Below are positions 24,007-36,314 of a stretch of 64,000 nucleotides of DNA, one piece after another. The notes below the pieces were generated by a model. It did not search any database. It was not told the DNA's origin and saw only the letters and a list, made by a program, of their open reading frames with translations. Every line of letters starts with the position of its first letter. Within the stretch, counting starts at the first letter, position 1. Made by a program: the position numbers and the translations under genes. Source of the stretch: Aselliscus stoliczkanus (lineage: Eukaryota; Chordata; Mammalia; Chiroptera; Hipposideridae); assembly GCA_033961575.1 (NCBI GenBank), contig CM066737.1, positions 59,912,771 through 59,976,770 of the forward strand. The letters are read 5' to 3'.

Positions 24007-25021
24007 TTAAATTAAATTTATTGGGGAGACAATGGTTAGTAAAATTGTATAGGTTTCAAGTATACAATTCTATAATATGTTAACTATGTATCACATTGTG
24101 TGCTCACCACCCAGAGTCAGTTCTCCTTTCATCACCATATATTTGACCCCTTTTACCCTTTTCTACCACCTCTCTCCCCTCTTACCCTCTGGTAACCACT
24201 CAACTGTTGTCTGTGTCTATGAGTTTTTGTTTATTCTTTTGGTTTTCTTGTTCCTTTATTCCTTTCAGTTTTATATCCCACATATGAGTGCAGTCATATG
24301 GTTCTCGACTTTTTCTGTCTAACTTATTTCACTTACCATAATAATCTCAAGATCCATTCATGTTGCCACAAATGGCAGTATTTCATCTTTGCTTATGGCA
24401 GAGTAATATTCCATTGTGTATATGTACCACATCTTCTTTATCCAATCATCTATTGAAGGACACTTTGGTTGTTTCCATGTCTTGGCCATCATAAATAATG
24501 TTACAATTAACATAAGAGTACATATACCTTTATGGATAATGTTTTTAGATTCTTGGGGTAGATACCAGGACATGGATTGCTGGGTCATATGGTAATTCTA
24601 TTCTTAATTTTTTCAGGAACCTCCACACTGCCTTCCCTAGGAGCTGCACCAATCTATACTCAAATAAGCAACCAACTGAATGGGAACAGATATTTGCAAA
24701 CAATGCCTCTGATAAGGGGATAATATCCAAAATATATAAGGAACTCATATAACTCAACAACAAAAAGACAAACAATCCAATTAAAAAATGGGCAGAGGAC
24801 CTGAACAGAATCTTCTCCCAAGAAGACATACAAATGGCCAACAGATATATTGTATGAAAAAATGCTCAACTTTACTAGCTATTAGGGAAATGCAAATCAA
24901 AACCACAATGAGATACCACCTCACACTTGTTAGAATGGCTATCGTCAACAAGACAAATAATAACCAGTGCTGAAGAGGCTGTGGAGAAAAGGAACCCTCA
25001 TACACTGCTGGTGGGAATGTA
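24007..25021 (-). mobile_element. L1 3' end with 5' inversion (twin priming)
   Basis: 24007-24658 is antisense L1: 3' UTR, then the ORF2 C-terminus, with DDWIKKMWYIYTMEYYSAIS in the antisense frame. 24659-25021 is ORF2 in sense. The sense part ends GGTGGGAATGTAG and the antisense part ends at the adjacent GGAGCTGCACC, so the two pieces are contiguous in L1 order. A tentative target duplication (11 of 14 matching) is GACTTGAACTTTTT at 23993-24006 and GACTTAAAGTTTTT at 25022-25035. Confidence 0.85.
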
Positions 25022-25035
25022 GACTTAAAGTTTTT

Positions 25036-26150
25036 ACAGCATGACAGATATTAAACCCAGAATGAAAGGAGTTGAGAAAAATCCAAAGGTAAGTGAGTGT
25101 GCAGTGAGTGTACACTATTCATTTCAGAATTTTGACAATATTTAGAAAGGTTTGCAGTGATCGAGAAGAGAAAGTTGTGGAATAGATGCTTCAGTGGATT
25201 CAGTAGGAAGATAATTATTTCAAAATGGAAATAAAGAATTGGAAATCAGAGCCCAGTTCTAACTTTATATCACAGATATTTAGCATACCTAATCAGAATG
25301 TTGATATGTGTTTCTTGAAGCAACTTGCACAAATTAGGAAAGCTATTTAAGAAAATTGTTGGTTCAATTAATTCAGGGTTGGAGTTTAACATGGTAGGTG
25401 TAATGTAAAGTCAAGGGAGTTAGGAGGTCAAGATAATTGGTAAGAATGTAATATAAACGATTGGATATAGATTCCTCGATGGGTAGCAAGGCCAAGAATG
25501 CATCGAGTAAGTTATTAAAATGTGATAATAGGGCACAATCAGAGAATTAGAAAGAGCACAATTGGAGCAGCAATGCAATGCAATAATAAGGTATAAAATG
25601 GAGATCCAGGTGGAATAGAAGTGGAAGTTATTTAAGCTGAAAATTTTATAATAATACTATAACAAGGATATAGTTTTCTTATATAAAACCTAAGAAAATA
25701 AGTTATTAAAGTATAATGAAGTAGCCTATAAAAACTTATATTGTATTAATTTTCTATCATATAATATCAAATCTACTTTGTAATGATATGATGGTTTAGG
25801 AATTAAATTTTAAAGTCTAACTTAAAGTTTCTGAAGGAATGGGTAAAATTTGTTGAATACATTGAATATACCACTAAAATACTATAGGATTGGTTAATTT
25901 GAAAACTAATAGCTTGTATTAGTTTCATAAAGTTCCCTTTATGAAGTCATTTGGCTAAAAATCTTATTTAAGTATTTACACACTTTTAGGTGTTGAGGAT
26001 ATGGTTATGTAACTTCTCATTTATTCAGACTTATGCATTTTCATTTGTTTTTGAAATATTTTTGTTTTTGTTACAGTTGGCATAAAATATTATATGTTTT
26101 CTTTTAAATTTGTATTTAAATATCTAACTATTACATTGTTTTGTACACTG
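25036..26150. other. AT-rich DNA, nothing recognised
   Basis: Unrecognised sequence between the twin-primed L1 and element B. Confidence 0.4.
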
Positions 26151-26638
26151 AAAGTTAAAAAAAATAAATTTTTTATTAAAATATACCTAACATACAATAT
26201 CATATTAATTTCTGGTGTACACCATAGTTATTTAACATTTATGTACCTAAAAAGGTGATCACCATGATAAGTCCAACAACCATCTAAAACCATGCCACAC
26301 TATCAGAGTATTATTGGCTATATTCCCTATGCTGTACATTACAGCTCCATGAGTTATTTGTTTTATACCTGGAAATTTGAACATTATTTCCATTCTTTAT
26401 TCCCCTTTTGAAAATTTTTAATTACTGCTGATATTCAACATTATTTTACATTAATTTCAGGTATACAACATAGTGGTTAGACATTTATATAAGTTAAGAA
26501 GTGATCACCCTGAATAGTCTAACACCCACCTGTCAGTATACATAGTTATTACTGTATTATTGATTATATTCCCTATGTTTTACTTTACATACCATAGCTA
26601 TTTTGTAACTACAAATTTGTCCTTAATCCCTTTCCCCC

Positions 26639-26740
26639 TTTTTTTTTGAGGGCAGCGTCACTGGCCCTCATATGTGGGTCCGAACCAGGGCCGCTGGCTT
26701 CCCGAGCCAGCGCTTAATCACCGCGCCACTCGGCTGGCCC
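26639..26740 (-). mobile_element. short tRNA-derived SINE
   Basis: Reverse-oriented monomer within element B. Near-identical flanks AATCCCTTTCCCC (26625-26637) and AATCCCTTCCCC (26741-26752) mark the target duplication. Confidence 0.9.
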
Positions 26741-27532
26741 AATCCCTTCCCCTTTTTCACCCACTCCCAAACCACACCAATCTGGCAACCATCCAAGTGT
26801 TCTGTGTTTCTATGAGTTTGTTTTTGTTTTGTTTGTTTATTTATTTTGTTCTTTAAATTCCACATATAAGCAAAATCACATTGCATCTCTTTCTCTGTCT
26901 GACATACTCTACACAACGCAGTACCCTCTAGGACCTTCCATGCCATTGCAGATGGCAGGAACCCATTCCATTCCATGGTCGAGCAATATTCCACTATATA
27001 TATGCACCTCTTACTCTTTATCCATTCATGCATCAACAGACACCAGGCTGCCTCTGCATATTGGCCATTGTAAACTATGCTGCAATGAACATATGGAAGC
27101 ACATGTCTCCTCGAAGTAGCATTTGGATTCCTTCAGATAAAAACACAGAAGTGGGATCACTGGGTCCTCCCTTGCTTCTTTTTATACCCTTTGCTCAAGT
27201 CTGTTTTGTCTGGTATAAGTATTGCTAGCTAGCATTTTTTGGTTTTCTTTCCATTTTCATGAAATATCTTTTTCCATCTCTTTACTTTCAGTCTGTATGT
27301 GTTTTTCAATCTGAAGTGTGTCTCTTGTAGGAAGCATATGTAAGGATCTTGTTTCCTTATCCATTCATCCACCCTATCTTTTGATTGGAGAATTTATGCA
27401 ATTTACATTGAAAGCAATTGTTGATTGATATGTAGCTATTGTCATTTAATTATTCATATATTTGATTTTTTGTTGTTGTTCATCTTAAAGGAGACCCTCT
27501 ACATTCCTTGTAATATTGGTTTGGTGGTGATG

Positions 27533-28001
27533 GATGACATAAAATATTATAGTAGTTTCAGGTGTACAAAATAGTGATTAGACATTTATAACTTATGAGG
27601 TGATCACACCAGTAATCCAGTAGTCATCTGGCATCATGCATAGTTATTATGATGTCATTGACTATATTCTTTATGCTATCCTTTACATCCCCATGACTAC
27701 TTTCTGACTACCAATTTGTACTTCTTAATCCTTTCACCTATTTTACATATCATTCCAACCTACCTCCCACCTGGCAACCATCAAAATGTTCACTGTATTT
27801 ATGAGTTTGTTTCTGTTTTGTTTGTTCATTTATTTTGTTCATTAGATTATACATATAAGGGAAATCTTATATTTCTTATTTTCTGTCTGACTTACTCCAC
27901 TCAGCATAATATACTCTAGGTCCATCCATGTTGTAGATGGCAAGATTTCATTCTTTTTTATGGCTGAGTAGCATTCATATTTTTCATCTTTGTTTCTTCT
28001 T
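27533..28001 (-). mobile_element. nested L1 3' end in element B, with long flanking repeat
   Basis: Antisense L1 3' UTR and ORF2 C-terminus, a second copy of that region, lying within the ORF1/ORF2 part of element B. About 50 bp of element B sequence occurs on both sides (27483-27532 and 28002-28050, around CTTAAAGGAG and GGTGTGGTGGTGA-type motifs), diverged from each other. This may be a very long target duplication or a recombination product. Confidence 0.6.
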
Positions 28002-28009
28002 CTTAAAGA

Positions 28010-29029
28010 AGTCTCTAACATTTCTTGTAATACAGGTGTGGTGGTGACAAACTCCTTTAGCTTTTTCTTGTCTGAGAAACTTGTTATTTGTCCTCCAATT
28101 TTAAATAATATCATTGCTGGGTAGAGTAATCTTGGTTGTAGCTCTTTGCTTTTCATCACATTGACTGTTTTGTGCCAGCCCCTTCTGACCTACAAAGTTT
28201 CGGTTGAGAAAACACCTGACAGTATTATGGGAGCTCCCTTGTAGGTAACTAACTGCTTGATGCTTTTAAGATTCCCTCTTTGTCTTTAAACTTTGGAATT
28301 TTAACTATGATGTGTCTTGGTGTGTGCCTTTTTGTGTTCATTTTGTTTGAGACTCTCTTCTTCCTGGGCTGGTATGTCTATTTGCTTTGCCAGGTTAGGA
28401 AATTTTTCCATCATTATTTCTTTAAATAGGTTTTGAATACCTTGCTTGCACTCTTCTCCTTTTGGTACCTCTATCATGTGAATGTTGGTACACTTTATGT
28501 TGCCTCAGAGGCCCCTTAAACTATTCTCATTTTTTGGAATTTTTTTTCTTTTTGCTGTTTTAATTCAGTGTTATCTGTTACCACACCTTTTAAATCACTG
28601 ATTCAATCCTCTGCTTTATCTTATCTGTTGATTTCCTTGAATGTATTCTTCAGTTCAGTTATTGTATTTTTTCATTTTTAATTGGTTCTTTTCTATGTTT
28701 TCTATCTCCATTTTTATGTTTCCTATCTCTTTTTTTAAAATTAAAGTTTATTGGGTTGACAATAGCTAGTAAAGTTACATAGGTTTCAAATGTACAGTTT
28801 AGTAATACATCATCTATATATCACATTGTGTGCCCACCACCCAGAGTCAGTTTCCTATCTCTTTGTTGATGTTATCAGTAAGATCATTGAATATCCTTAT
28901 AACCAGTGTTTTGAGCTCTGTGTCTGGTAGATTGCTGGTCTTCATTTTGTTTAGTTCTTTTTCTGGAGCTTTGTTTATTTCTTTCACTTGGGCCACATGT
29001 CCTTGTCTCCCTATTTTGGCTGCCTCCAT
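28010..29029 (-). pseudogene. L1 ORF1 relic in element B
   Basis: The N-terminal part is open at 28847-29029: it starts MEAAKIGRQGHVAQVKEINK and continues with NLPDTELKTLVIRIFNDL, a coiled-coil-side segment of ORF1p. A 117-bp L1 insertion breaks it at 28733-28849. The C-terminal domain reads LQPRLLYPAMILFKIGGQIT within 27842-28159. It is broken by stops and insertions. Confidence 0.72.
28733..28849 (-). mobile_element. very short 5'-truncated L1
   Basis: Only the last 117 bp of an L1 3' end, antisense, inserted in ORF1 of element B. A perfect 15-bp target duplication GTTTCCTATCTCTTT lies at 28718-28732 and 28850-28864. Confidence 0.93.
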
Positions 29030-30014
29030 GTTTGTATTTATTAGGTAGAGCTGCTATATCTTCTGGTCTTGGTAGAGTGAATTTATGTAGTAGGTGTCCT
29101 GTGGGGCTCAGTGGCACTTTTTCCTGGTCACCTGGGCCAGGCTTTCCAGGTATGTCCTTTCTGTGTGCCCTTTTGTTGCAACTGAGCCTTGGTTGCTATT
29201 TGCATGTCAACCAGAGGGAATGATCCTCTACTCATTGACTATAAGGACTGGCCTTGAGTTGAGTGGAGGACCTGTTGCACAGTGGCTGACGGTACAGAGC
29301 AGGGTTCACTTTAGCAGGGCTCTGGTACCTACCTAGTCTGTCGTTTGGGTGGATCATCTATGGAGGAAGCTGAGTAGTGCTCTAACTTGGTCTCAGCTGA
29401 TCACCAGGCATGCCATCCCCAGGGTATCCTCGTAGTGGCCGCAGTGCAAGCCAAATTCAGCTGCAGCCTGTACCTTTCCGGGGCCACCTGGAGTGAGCCA
29501 CAAGGTAATACACAGATGGTCACCTCCTGCGCTGGGCTTGGAGGAGCCTGGGAGAGCCTAAGCTGTGAATCAAGATTGGCTGCTACTAGTGCCATGCTTG
29601 CGGCTGCTTAGTAAGAGGTATGGGACATGCTGAGGCCAGAAGCTGCTTGTTTGGGTTTTGTGATCCATTGGGAGACTTTAGGAGAAGTCTAAAGCAAGAG
29701 CCAAGACAGGCCCTATGCATGGAACAGCCACTGGAAGTGGCTTAGGTGTATCTGCAGGTTCAGTGGAGCTGGCGGAGACTCAGATATAGTACTAGCCTAA
29801 GTTTGCATGCTGGGGTGGGGGAAAACTCAACAAAGGAACAATGCCTTCTGCCGGTACTTCTGTCTGTAAGAAAGCTGCCCTTTAAGCCTTCACCTGTGTG
29901 GCCAATTTAGTTCCTCTCTGTATGTTCCTGGCACGTTTTAATCTGCTGCCCTAGTGCCAAAGCTCAGAGTGCGTGAGTGTGTCAGCAAGTATGTCCATGT
30001 GTGGGCCCTTTATG

Positions 30015-30117
30015 GTTTTTTTTTTTTTTTGAGGGCAGTGTCACTGGCCCTCACATGTGAACCGGGGCCGCTGGCTTCCAAAGCCAGCGCTTAACCACCG
30101 CGCCGCTCAGCAGGCCC
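30015..30117 (-). mobile_element. short tRNA-derived SINE in L1 5' UTR
   Basis: Reverse-oriented monomer. The target duplication CATGTGTGGGCCCTTTA is present before (about 29997-30013) and after (about 30119-30135) it. Confidence 0.92.
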
Positions 30118-30535
30118 CTCATGTGTGGGCCCTTTAAATGGAGAACCTGGGACTGCAGCCACCCTCTGTCACACTCAGCCACAGTTTCTGCTGGTTTTCA
30201 CAGCCAGAAGTATGGGGACTTCTCTTTCTGGCACTGAATCTCTGGGCTGGGGAACCTGGTGTGGGGCTGTGATCCCTCCTCCTCAGGTGGAACTGCTGCA
30301 GCTGAGATATCCCTCCCAATTTTTAACTGCCACAGGTGGGTGCGGGGCTAGCCTATTCTGCACCTCTTCTCTGTTCCTCCTATTAGTCTCAATGTGGCTT
30401 CTTCTCTATATATCCTTAATTGTAGAACTTCTGTTCAGCTAGACTTCAGGCAATTCTCAATGATGGTTCTTCTGTAGTTTAGTTGTAATTTTAAGGTGGT
30501 TGTGAGAGGAGGCAAGCACAGCATTTACCTACCCT

Positions 30536-30544
30536 GCCATCTTG
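30536..30544 (-). promoter_or_regulatory. YY1-type site at L1 5' end
   Basis: The sense strand reads CAAGATGGC about 10 bp from the 5' end of element B. In human L1 this motif directs transcription start. Element D has a related AAGATGGC at 43397-43404. The function here is inferred. Confidence 0.45.
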
Positions 30545-30584
30545 ACTGGACTACTTGTGCTTATATTTAAATCAATATAACAGC

Positions 30585-31050
30585 TCTTATTTAAAAAAAA
30601 ACTTTTTATTATAAAAAGAAATATATGTTCTACATGTTCTTTTGATCTAAAAACTGAAAAATACAGATAAACACACAAAAGATAATAAAACGTTTTTCAT
30701 AAACCCACTATCTGGGGATAACTTTCATTAAAAAATACTTTTAGAATTTTATATGTGTGTGTGTTTACAAATACATGATATCTGCACTGGTTTATAAATT
30801 GAATTTTTCCATTTCTTATGATCATAATTCCATATCAACAAGTACACTTTTATACCATTTTAGTATATACTAAATGTACTAAATACTACATAGTATCTGA
30901 TTGAATGGTTGGTAATTTGTTTCCCCAGTACTCTATATTTGGACATTTAGGTTATTTTACTATTGCACTGTAAATAAACACTATAAACATCCTTGATTTT
31001 ATGATTTTTAAAATATTTTAATACCATTGAGAGGAACATACTGCAGAGAC
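30585..31050 (-). repeat. old L1M 3' UTR relic
   Basis: Antisense old L1 3' UTR pattern: TTTTTATTATAAAAAGAAAT, AACCCACTATCTGGGGATAA, TTTGGACATTTAGGTTATTT and a GCACTGTAAATAAACACT segment. Confidence 0.55.
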
Positions 31051-31688
31051 ACCTTGAACTTATTCATCTAATTAACTGAGTAATAGCATCTCTTTAGGCA
31101 TAGTTGAAGCAGGCAGTGAATCAAATGATATATCGTCAGAAATTTTTGAAATTTCCCCTGACCTCAAATATTTCCTCTCCCTTAAATGTCTTTTAATTGC
31201 CTTTTTTAACTTACATATTTAAAGAAAATACATTGTTATTAAAGTGGGGTAAACATTAAGCCATTAGCACTTTAACTTGGATGAGTTCATCAGAGAAGCT
31301 CTGTTATTAGGTTTTCAAGGGCATGCTACTTATGAAAATCATGTTTTGATAGAGATGAAAAATAGGAGCTAGAATGTGAAACTTTCTGGAAAGTAAGGTA
31401 CAGTACCTAGAGTTAAGGTGAACATTAAGGGATGAGAAGGCTTCTGCAAACAAACTGTCTTCACTCCAAACTGGGCAAAGAGCTAATATTCAAATTCAGA
31501 TATACCTGACCATGTGTATTGAGCTAAGAGGATTTCACTGATAAAACAAGTTTCAACCAGTCCAGCTGAATATTTCATCCTTCACATTATCTGACTAGGT
31601 AATGGAGAATATAGTTATGGTTTGCAAGTAGCTTCTCAGTATACTGAGCCTGTTTCTATTTGAGATTTTCTTTAACATACAGATGGTG

Positions 31689-31689
<1 letters not shown>

Positions 31690-31737
<48 letters not shown>

Positions 31738-31748
31738 CACACACACAG
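31690..31748 (+). repeat. (CATA)n(CA)n microsatellite
   Basis: A short CATA run passes into about 20 CA units with one interruption (ATGC). Confidence 0.95.
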
Positions 31749-31749
31749 G

Positions 31750-33110
31750 CATACATATACGTACACACATATATTTGTATGTATATCTTTAAATATATAA
31801 TGTGTATATCTAGTTCATATAAAAAACCGTTTTCTTTGAAACTGTACTTCCATGGCTGCTTGTCTCCTGACTGAAACAATTATTTTTCTTTCCAAATTAC
31901 CAAAAATGTCCACTGCATTAAACATGTCCTTTTATTTAAATCATTCATTTATTTTTTTATTTAGTCTAATAGTTTTGGAAGCATGACTATATTGGGCTTT
32001 ACTCTCTAAATATTCATATATATTAAAAATATATATATACATATATAATATTAAAATCATCAATACTCATGTGTAACAATTTTATATTAAATACAAAGAT
32101 ATTTAAATGTTGTTTACTGCTTCTGATTGTTACCATGATTTTTTAAAAAGATGAACCAAAGATAGACTTTGTGTATTGGTCCCTACATTATTTCTTCACT
32201 GAAGGCTGAAACCCATTACATCAAAAGACCACTGGCACAAAACTCAAATTTTAATATATCCAAATATTTTTAAAATAAGCCCTCCAAAATATATATTTAG
32301 CCATATAGGACCTGCATGATTTTCAAACCCTATGAAATCTTACCCTATATCTGCTGGCCATTGATAAGATAGAGCCTTCTGTTTATAAAACCCTAAGCTT
32401 CTATGGCTCTTTTGAGCCAGCTGACCCAGAGATTCCCCACCATGCTGCTCTGTGATATCACCTAGACACCTATGCCCCTTCTCTTATCCCCTTCTTTCCC
32501 AAGTAGTTCCCTTGTCCTGCCACCCTTCTGAATAGAGACATCTTTGCCTTAGCACCTGGAAAGACCCCTGCTATGAGGGACTTCACCTCTCATGAAACCC
32601 TGTCCAAACACCATCCAATAGGCTTGTTATGTGTTACTGGCTCTTGTGGACATATCTTCTCCCTTATCAGACCCAAATCCCTCGAACTCCTGACAGAACA
32701 TAAAAACATGCATTCAAAGACACACAGAGCCAATTAAACTTGCAAAACTTCAACTGCAAATCAAATTAAATATATTATTTATGCAGATATACATGAAATA
32801 AAAGTAGTATGTGCAAAAAGTGAAGAGTATGACAGTTTTATAAATATATATTTGTAGAAGTGTCTATATAATTTGTGATGCAAAATTAAAGATACTATAT
32901 TCTCCATGTTTTGAGGTAGTGGCTGAAAGCCGATTTAAAAAATATATATATATATTTTTTTTTCTTTAGTTTAGAAAATAATTATAGATTATTAATAGCA
33001 ATTATGTTATACCTATATAATTAACTGTAGCAAAGTTATCACCCTATAGAAAGTATGGTTTGATTTTTTTCTAAAATACAATATTTCTCAATAAAATTTG
33101 AATGAAAAGA
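31750..33110. other. AT-rich DNA with a GC-richer block
   Basis: Mostly unrecognised and AT-rich. 32330-32700 is clearly more C-rich and contains a TTTATAAAACCCTAAGCTTC motif like an LTR promoter, but I cannot assign it to a family. Confidence 0.35.
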
Positions 33111-33118
33111 AACAATTT

Positions 33119-33221
33119 TTTTTTTTGAGGGCAGTGTCACTGACCCTCATATGTGGGACCCAAACCGGGGCCGCTGGTTTCCAAAGCCAGCGCTTAACCA
33201 CCGTGCCATTCAGCCAGCCCA
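33119..33221 (-). mobile_element. short tRNA-derived SINE
   Basis: Reverse monomer ending CAGCCAGCCC. Imperfect flanks AAAAGAAACAATTT (33105) and AAAAGAAATATTTT (33222). Confidence 0.9.
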
Positions 33222-33593
33222 AAAAGAAATATTTTAAACCTCATACAACACTCTCTCAATAGATGCATCTGGTCTCTTAGTGTCTTTATTTGTCACACGT
33301 TCTAATGCTCTTCTTGAATTGTTCAGTAAAAGATATAAAATAGAAAACCATATAAATTGATTTTGACAGAACTCTAGCTATGAGCAAGAAATTTTTAATT
33401 TAATACTTGTTTTTTTTGTATGCCTTGTGATAAATTAAATGGCTAAATTTGTCCAACAGAGCCCCTGAACATTACCTAGCTAAGAAACTATTTCATTTCT
33501 AAAAGCAGACATCTTTAATAGAATTTTTTTTACATTCATTTTTTCACTTACTCATTTAATATCCAGTCATATAATAGTGATAGCATGTGTTTT

Positions 33594-33720
33594 TTGTTTT
33601 TTGTTTTGTTTTTTTTTAGAGGGCAGTGTCACTGTGTCACTGGCCCTCATATGTGGGATCTAAACTGGGGCTGCTGACGTCCCAAGCCAGCTCTTAACTA
33701 CCATGCCACTCTGTCGGCCC
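33594..33720 (-). mobile_element. short tRNA-derived SINE
   Basis: Reverse monomer with a T-rich tail and an 8-bp internal duplication (TGTCACTG twice at about 33626-33641). The target duplication GATAGCATGTGTTTT (33579) versus GATAGCATATGTTTT (33721) has one mismatch. Confidence 0.92.
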
Positions 33721-33721
33721 G

Positions 33722-33850
33722 ATAGCATATGTTTTGTAATGAGACTTGGGCTCAAATTATAGATTTGCTGTTCACTACTTGTTAACATTTGGATAAGTTA
33801 GTTGACATCGATGAACCTCACTTGCCTTAACCTTCCTTAATTACTTCATT
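33722..33850 (+). repeat. MIR SINE relic
   Basis: Sense MIR order: CTTGGGCTCAAATTATAG, TTTGCTGTTCACTACTTG, GGATAAGTTAGTTGAC, then CTCACTTGCCTT. The SINE at 33594-33720 inserted at its edge. Confidence 0.6.
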
Positions 33851-33899
33851 AGTCATGTTTGTTCTTACATACTCAAACATTTTTTGAGCACTCAATATG

Positions 33900-34858
33900 T
33901 GTATATATTGTAAACAAAATTAAAACTTCCTGGTTTAAGAAGTTCCAAAGCCTACCAAATGAGTTGCTTGGAAAGTGCTTTTAACAAGTAGCCAGGTAAT
34001 ATGATGGAAATTATTCTGATTTTATTGAGGCACACTCTCCTTATCCCCAATTTATAGACCTCGTGTCATATATTTGGTAGGTTATTGCCGTCTTTCAAAA
34101 GGAGAACTATCAAAACACTAATTTAGACTGTCCCAATGCAAAGGTTTGACATGAAGAGTAATCATTAAGGAAAAGGATCAAGAAAAGTAAAAGGCACATT
34201 TAAATGACTGGCTAAACAAGTGAACTTTCTCAGGAATGTGGGATAGAGCAATGGCAATTCCAATTGCAGGAATGTCTGCTTTATGCTTGTTCCTACTCTG
34301 ACTTACTCCCTCTATTATTACTTTCAATAAATAAAATAATTTAATACATATGCTCATTGTGACAAAATAATTTTCTCCGAAAGGGAGGAGTTTTGTTTGT
34401 TTCTTTGTTTCTTCTTGCTTCAGAAGCATAGTAAGCTTTTACATAAGGAATTTTTTTTTGTAATATATGCCTTTGCTATGGAAACACATGGATATCTTGT
34501 CTTTCTAAAAGCAGACTGTTGGGCAGTCAAAAGTCTGTGCTCAAAATTTTGGGAATATTTTAAGGCTGATTTCTGACTATTTTGAAATTACACCATTTGA
34601 TAGACAATCAAATGTCCCTGCTGACTCTGCTGATGATTATTCTCAAGGATTCCCTTAAGTGCAGCTTGTATAGTCTTTTCAAGCCATGCGTTCAAATTTG
34701 TAGGTTGATTGCATGTGTAGTTGCTCTCTCATGGCTCTTTGGGATTATGTGAAGTCAGTGTAAACTCACTCCAGACCCAAGTACATACTTATCACTACTG
34801 CAAATTAACCTCAAAACTGGCTATAATTGGTCTCTTTGTTGTTCATAGAGACCTTGAG

Positions 34859-34862
<4 letters not shown>
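33900..34862. other. unique-looking DNA, nothing recognised
   Basis: No recognisable element before the TA microsatellite. Confidence 0.4.

Positions 34863-34905
<43 letters not shown>
34863..34905 (+). repeat. (TA)n microsatellite
   Basis: About 21 TA units. Confidence 0.97.
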
Positions 34906-34909
<4 letters not shown>

Positions 34910-35064
34910 CCTTGGTTTGCGAGCATAATTTGTTCTGGAAACAAAATACTCATATTGCAAGACATTGCTCATTTACCACATTAAAATCTTTAAAATGTAT
35001 TAGAAATGTTTGCTCATCTTGTGGAACACTCACAAACCACGTTACTTGTAGTCCAAGGTTTTAC

Positions 35065-35065
35065 T

Positions 35066-35109
<44 letters not shown>
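35065..35109 (+). repeat. (GT)n microsatellite
   Basis: About 21 GT units with one early interruption (GTATGT). Confidence 0.97.
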
Positions 35110-35114
<5 letters not shown>

Positions 35115-35224
35115 CAGCTGTGTGCTTCCTGTAGAGCAAAACCTTCCAGGTAAGAGTGGATGATGGTCTATTAGATGGATGTGAACTGCAAATTTAGGAT
35201 TGCTCATGATTAAAATTGAGTTGT

Positions 35225-35920
35225 TCTTGCTTCACATCATACTTAAAACAAGACCACCACTACTTACAGTGACCTACAGAGTCTTACATGATCTGGCGCT
35301 TGTATACCTCTCCAACCTTATCTCTTATCATTTTCCCCTTGCTTGCCAAAACCCAGTCAATTTGACCTTTATGCCCCTCAGACACATCAAACTCAGGCTA
35401 GCTGAGTGGCGCTTTGGTTAAGAGCTGGCTTGGGATGCGAGCGGCCCCGGTTTGGATCCCACATATGAGGACCAGTGATGCTGCGCCCTCTACAGAAAAA
35501 AAAAAGAAAGAAAGAAAAAGACTCACCAAACTCATTTTCTCCTAATGGCGCTTTCACTTGTCATTCTCACTGCATAAAATAGTATGCCATTTGATCTTGC
35601 ATAATTTGCTTATTTTCATTCATGTCACAGCTCGAATATTGTCACAGAAAGGCTTTCAGAGACTACCCAATGTAATGGCACGTTTATGTAATCCTACTCA
35701 TACTGACAGTCACTCTTTATCATTTATTTCTTCATATTAGGTACTTTTCATAGCATTTAACTCTACCTGGAATTATCTTCTTTTTATTGTCTGTCTCCTC
35801 TCACTAGAATATAAGCCCAGTGAAAATGATGCCTTACTATCTTATTCACGGCTGTATCTTTACCACCTAAAACAGTGCCTGTGTTTGAGTAGACACTCAT
35901 AAATTTATTGATAAATTAAT
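35225..35920 (+). repeat. L2 LINE relic
   Basis: Follows the L2 3' region: TACATGATCTGGCGCTTG, TACCTCTCCAACCTTATCTC, CACTAGAATATAAGCCCAG, AACAGTGCCTGTG. A SINE (35396-35518) splits it. Confidence 0.72.
35396..35518 (+). mobile_element. short tRNA-derived SINE
   Basis: Sense monomer GCTAGCTGAGTGGCGCTTTG with B-box region and an A-rich (AAAG)n tail. It ends CTGCGCCCTCTACAG, as in the long form, so it may be a truncated long-type copy. The target duplication AGACACATCAAACTCA (35380) versus AGACTCACCAAACTCA (35519) has two mismatches. Confidence 0.92.
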
Positions 35921-36314
35921 AAATTTTGACAGTGACTTATACCTGCCCTCAATTTCTAAGTTTAGAAGAAGGTTAATGTTTGTTGAGACTAATGATTGGG
36001 CCCCAGGAATAAGGACTCTGAAGTTTAATATACGAGCAGGAGTTCCAGATATATTTCAATCTCATCCTCCAAGAATCATAGCATTTGAAAGGGTATCTAA
36101 AGCAACCTTTGATGTAACTCCCATAATTCTGAATTCCATTAAAAGCCCACTTCTCTCCTTTACCCAAATTTTGGAAAATTCATATATGATGGCCTTGAAT
36201 ATGGATGATAAATATGGGTCTTCTAAGAACTCTTACTGCATAATTTCATTTTCCAATCCATTTTCACACTAACAGAAAGATCTTTCAAAAAATGTAAATG
36301 CAATAACTTACACA

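Larger units (their letters stand above)
26168..30554 (-). mobile_element. Element B: internally deleted (half-L1-like) L1
   Basis: Second antisense copy of the same structure as element A. It has a 3' UTR with two units about 240 bp apart (about 26188 and 26428), an ORF2 C-terminal tail, the same ORF2 junction near 27166, an ORF2 N-terminal remnant, ORF1 (about 28010-29029) and a 5' UTR ending at about 30554. Two SINEs (26639-26740 and 30015-30117) and two antisense L1 3' fragments (27533-28001 and 28733-28849) interrupt it. Without these it is about 3.55 kb. The sense 5' end contains CAAGATGGC (complement at 30536-30544), like the YY1 site at the 5' end of other mammalian L1s. A target duplication was not convincing. 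Confidence 0.8.

Noticed and set aside
26668..27102. 144-codon antisense frame
   Set aside because: It is the ORF2 C-terminus of element B (CIYIVEYCSTMEWNGF motif) running by chance into the adjacent SINE.
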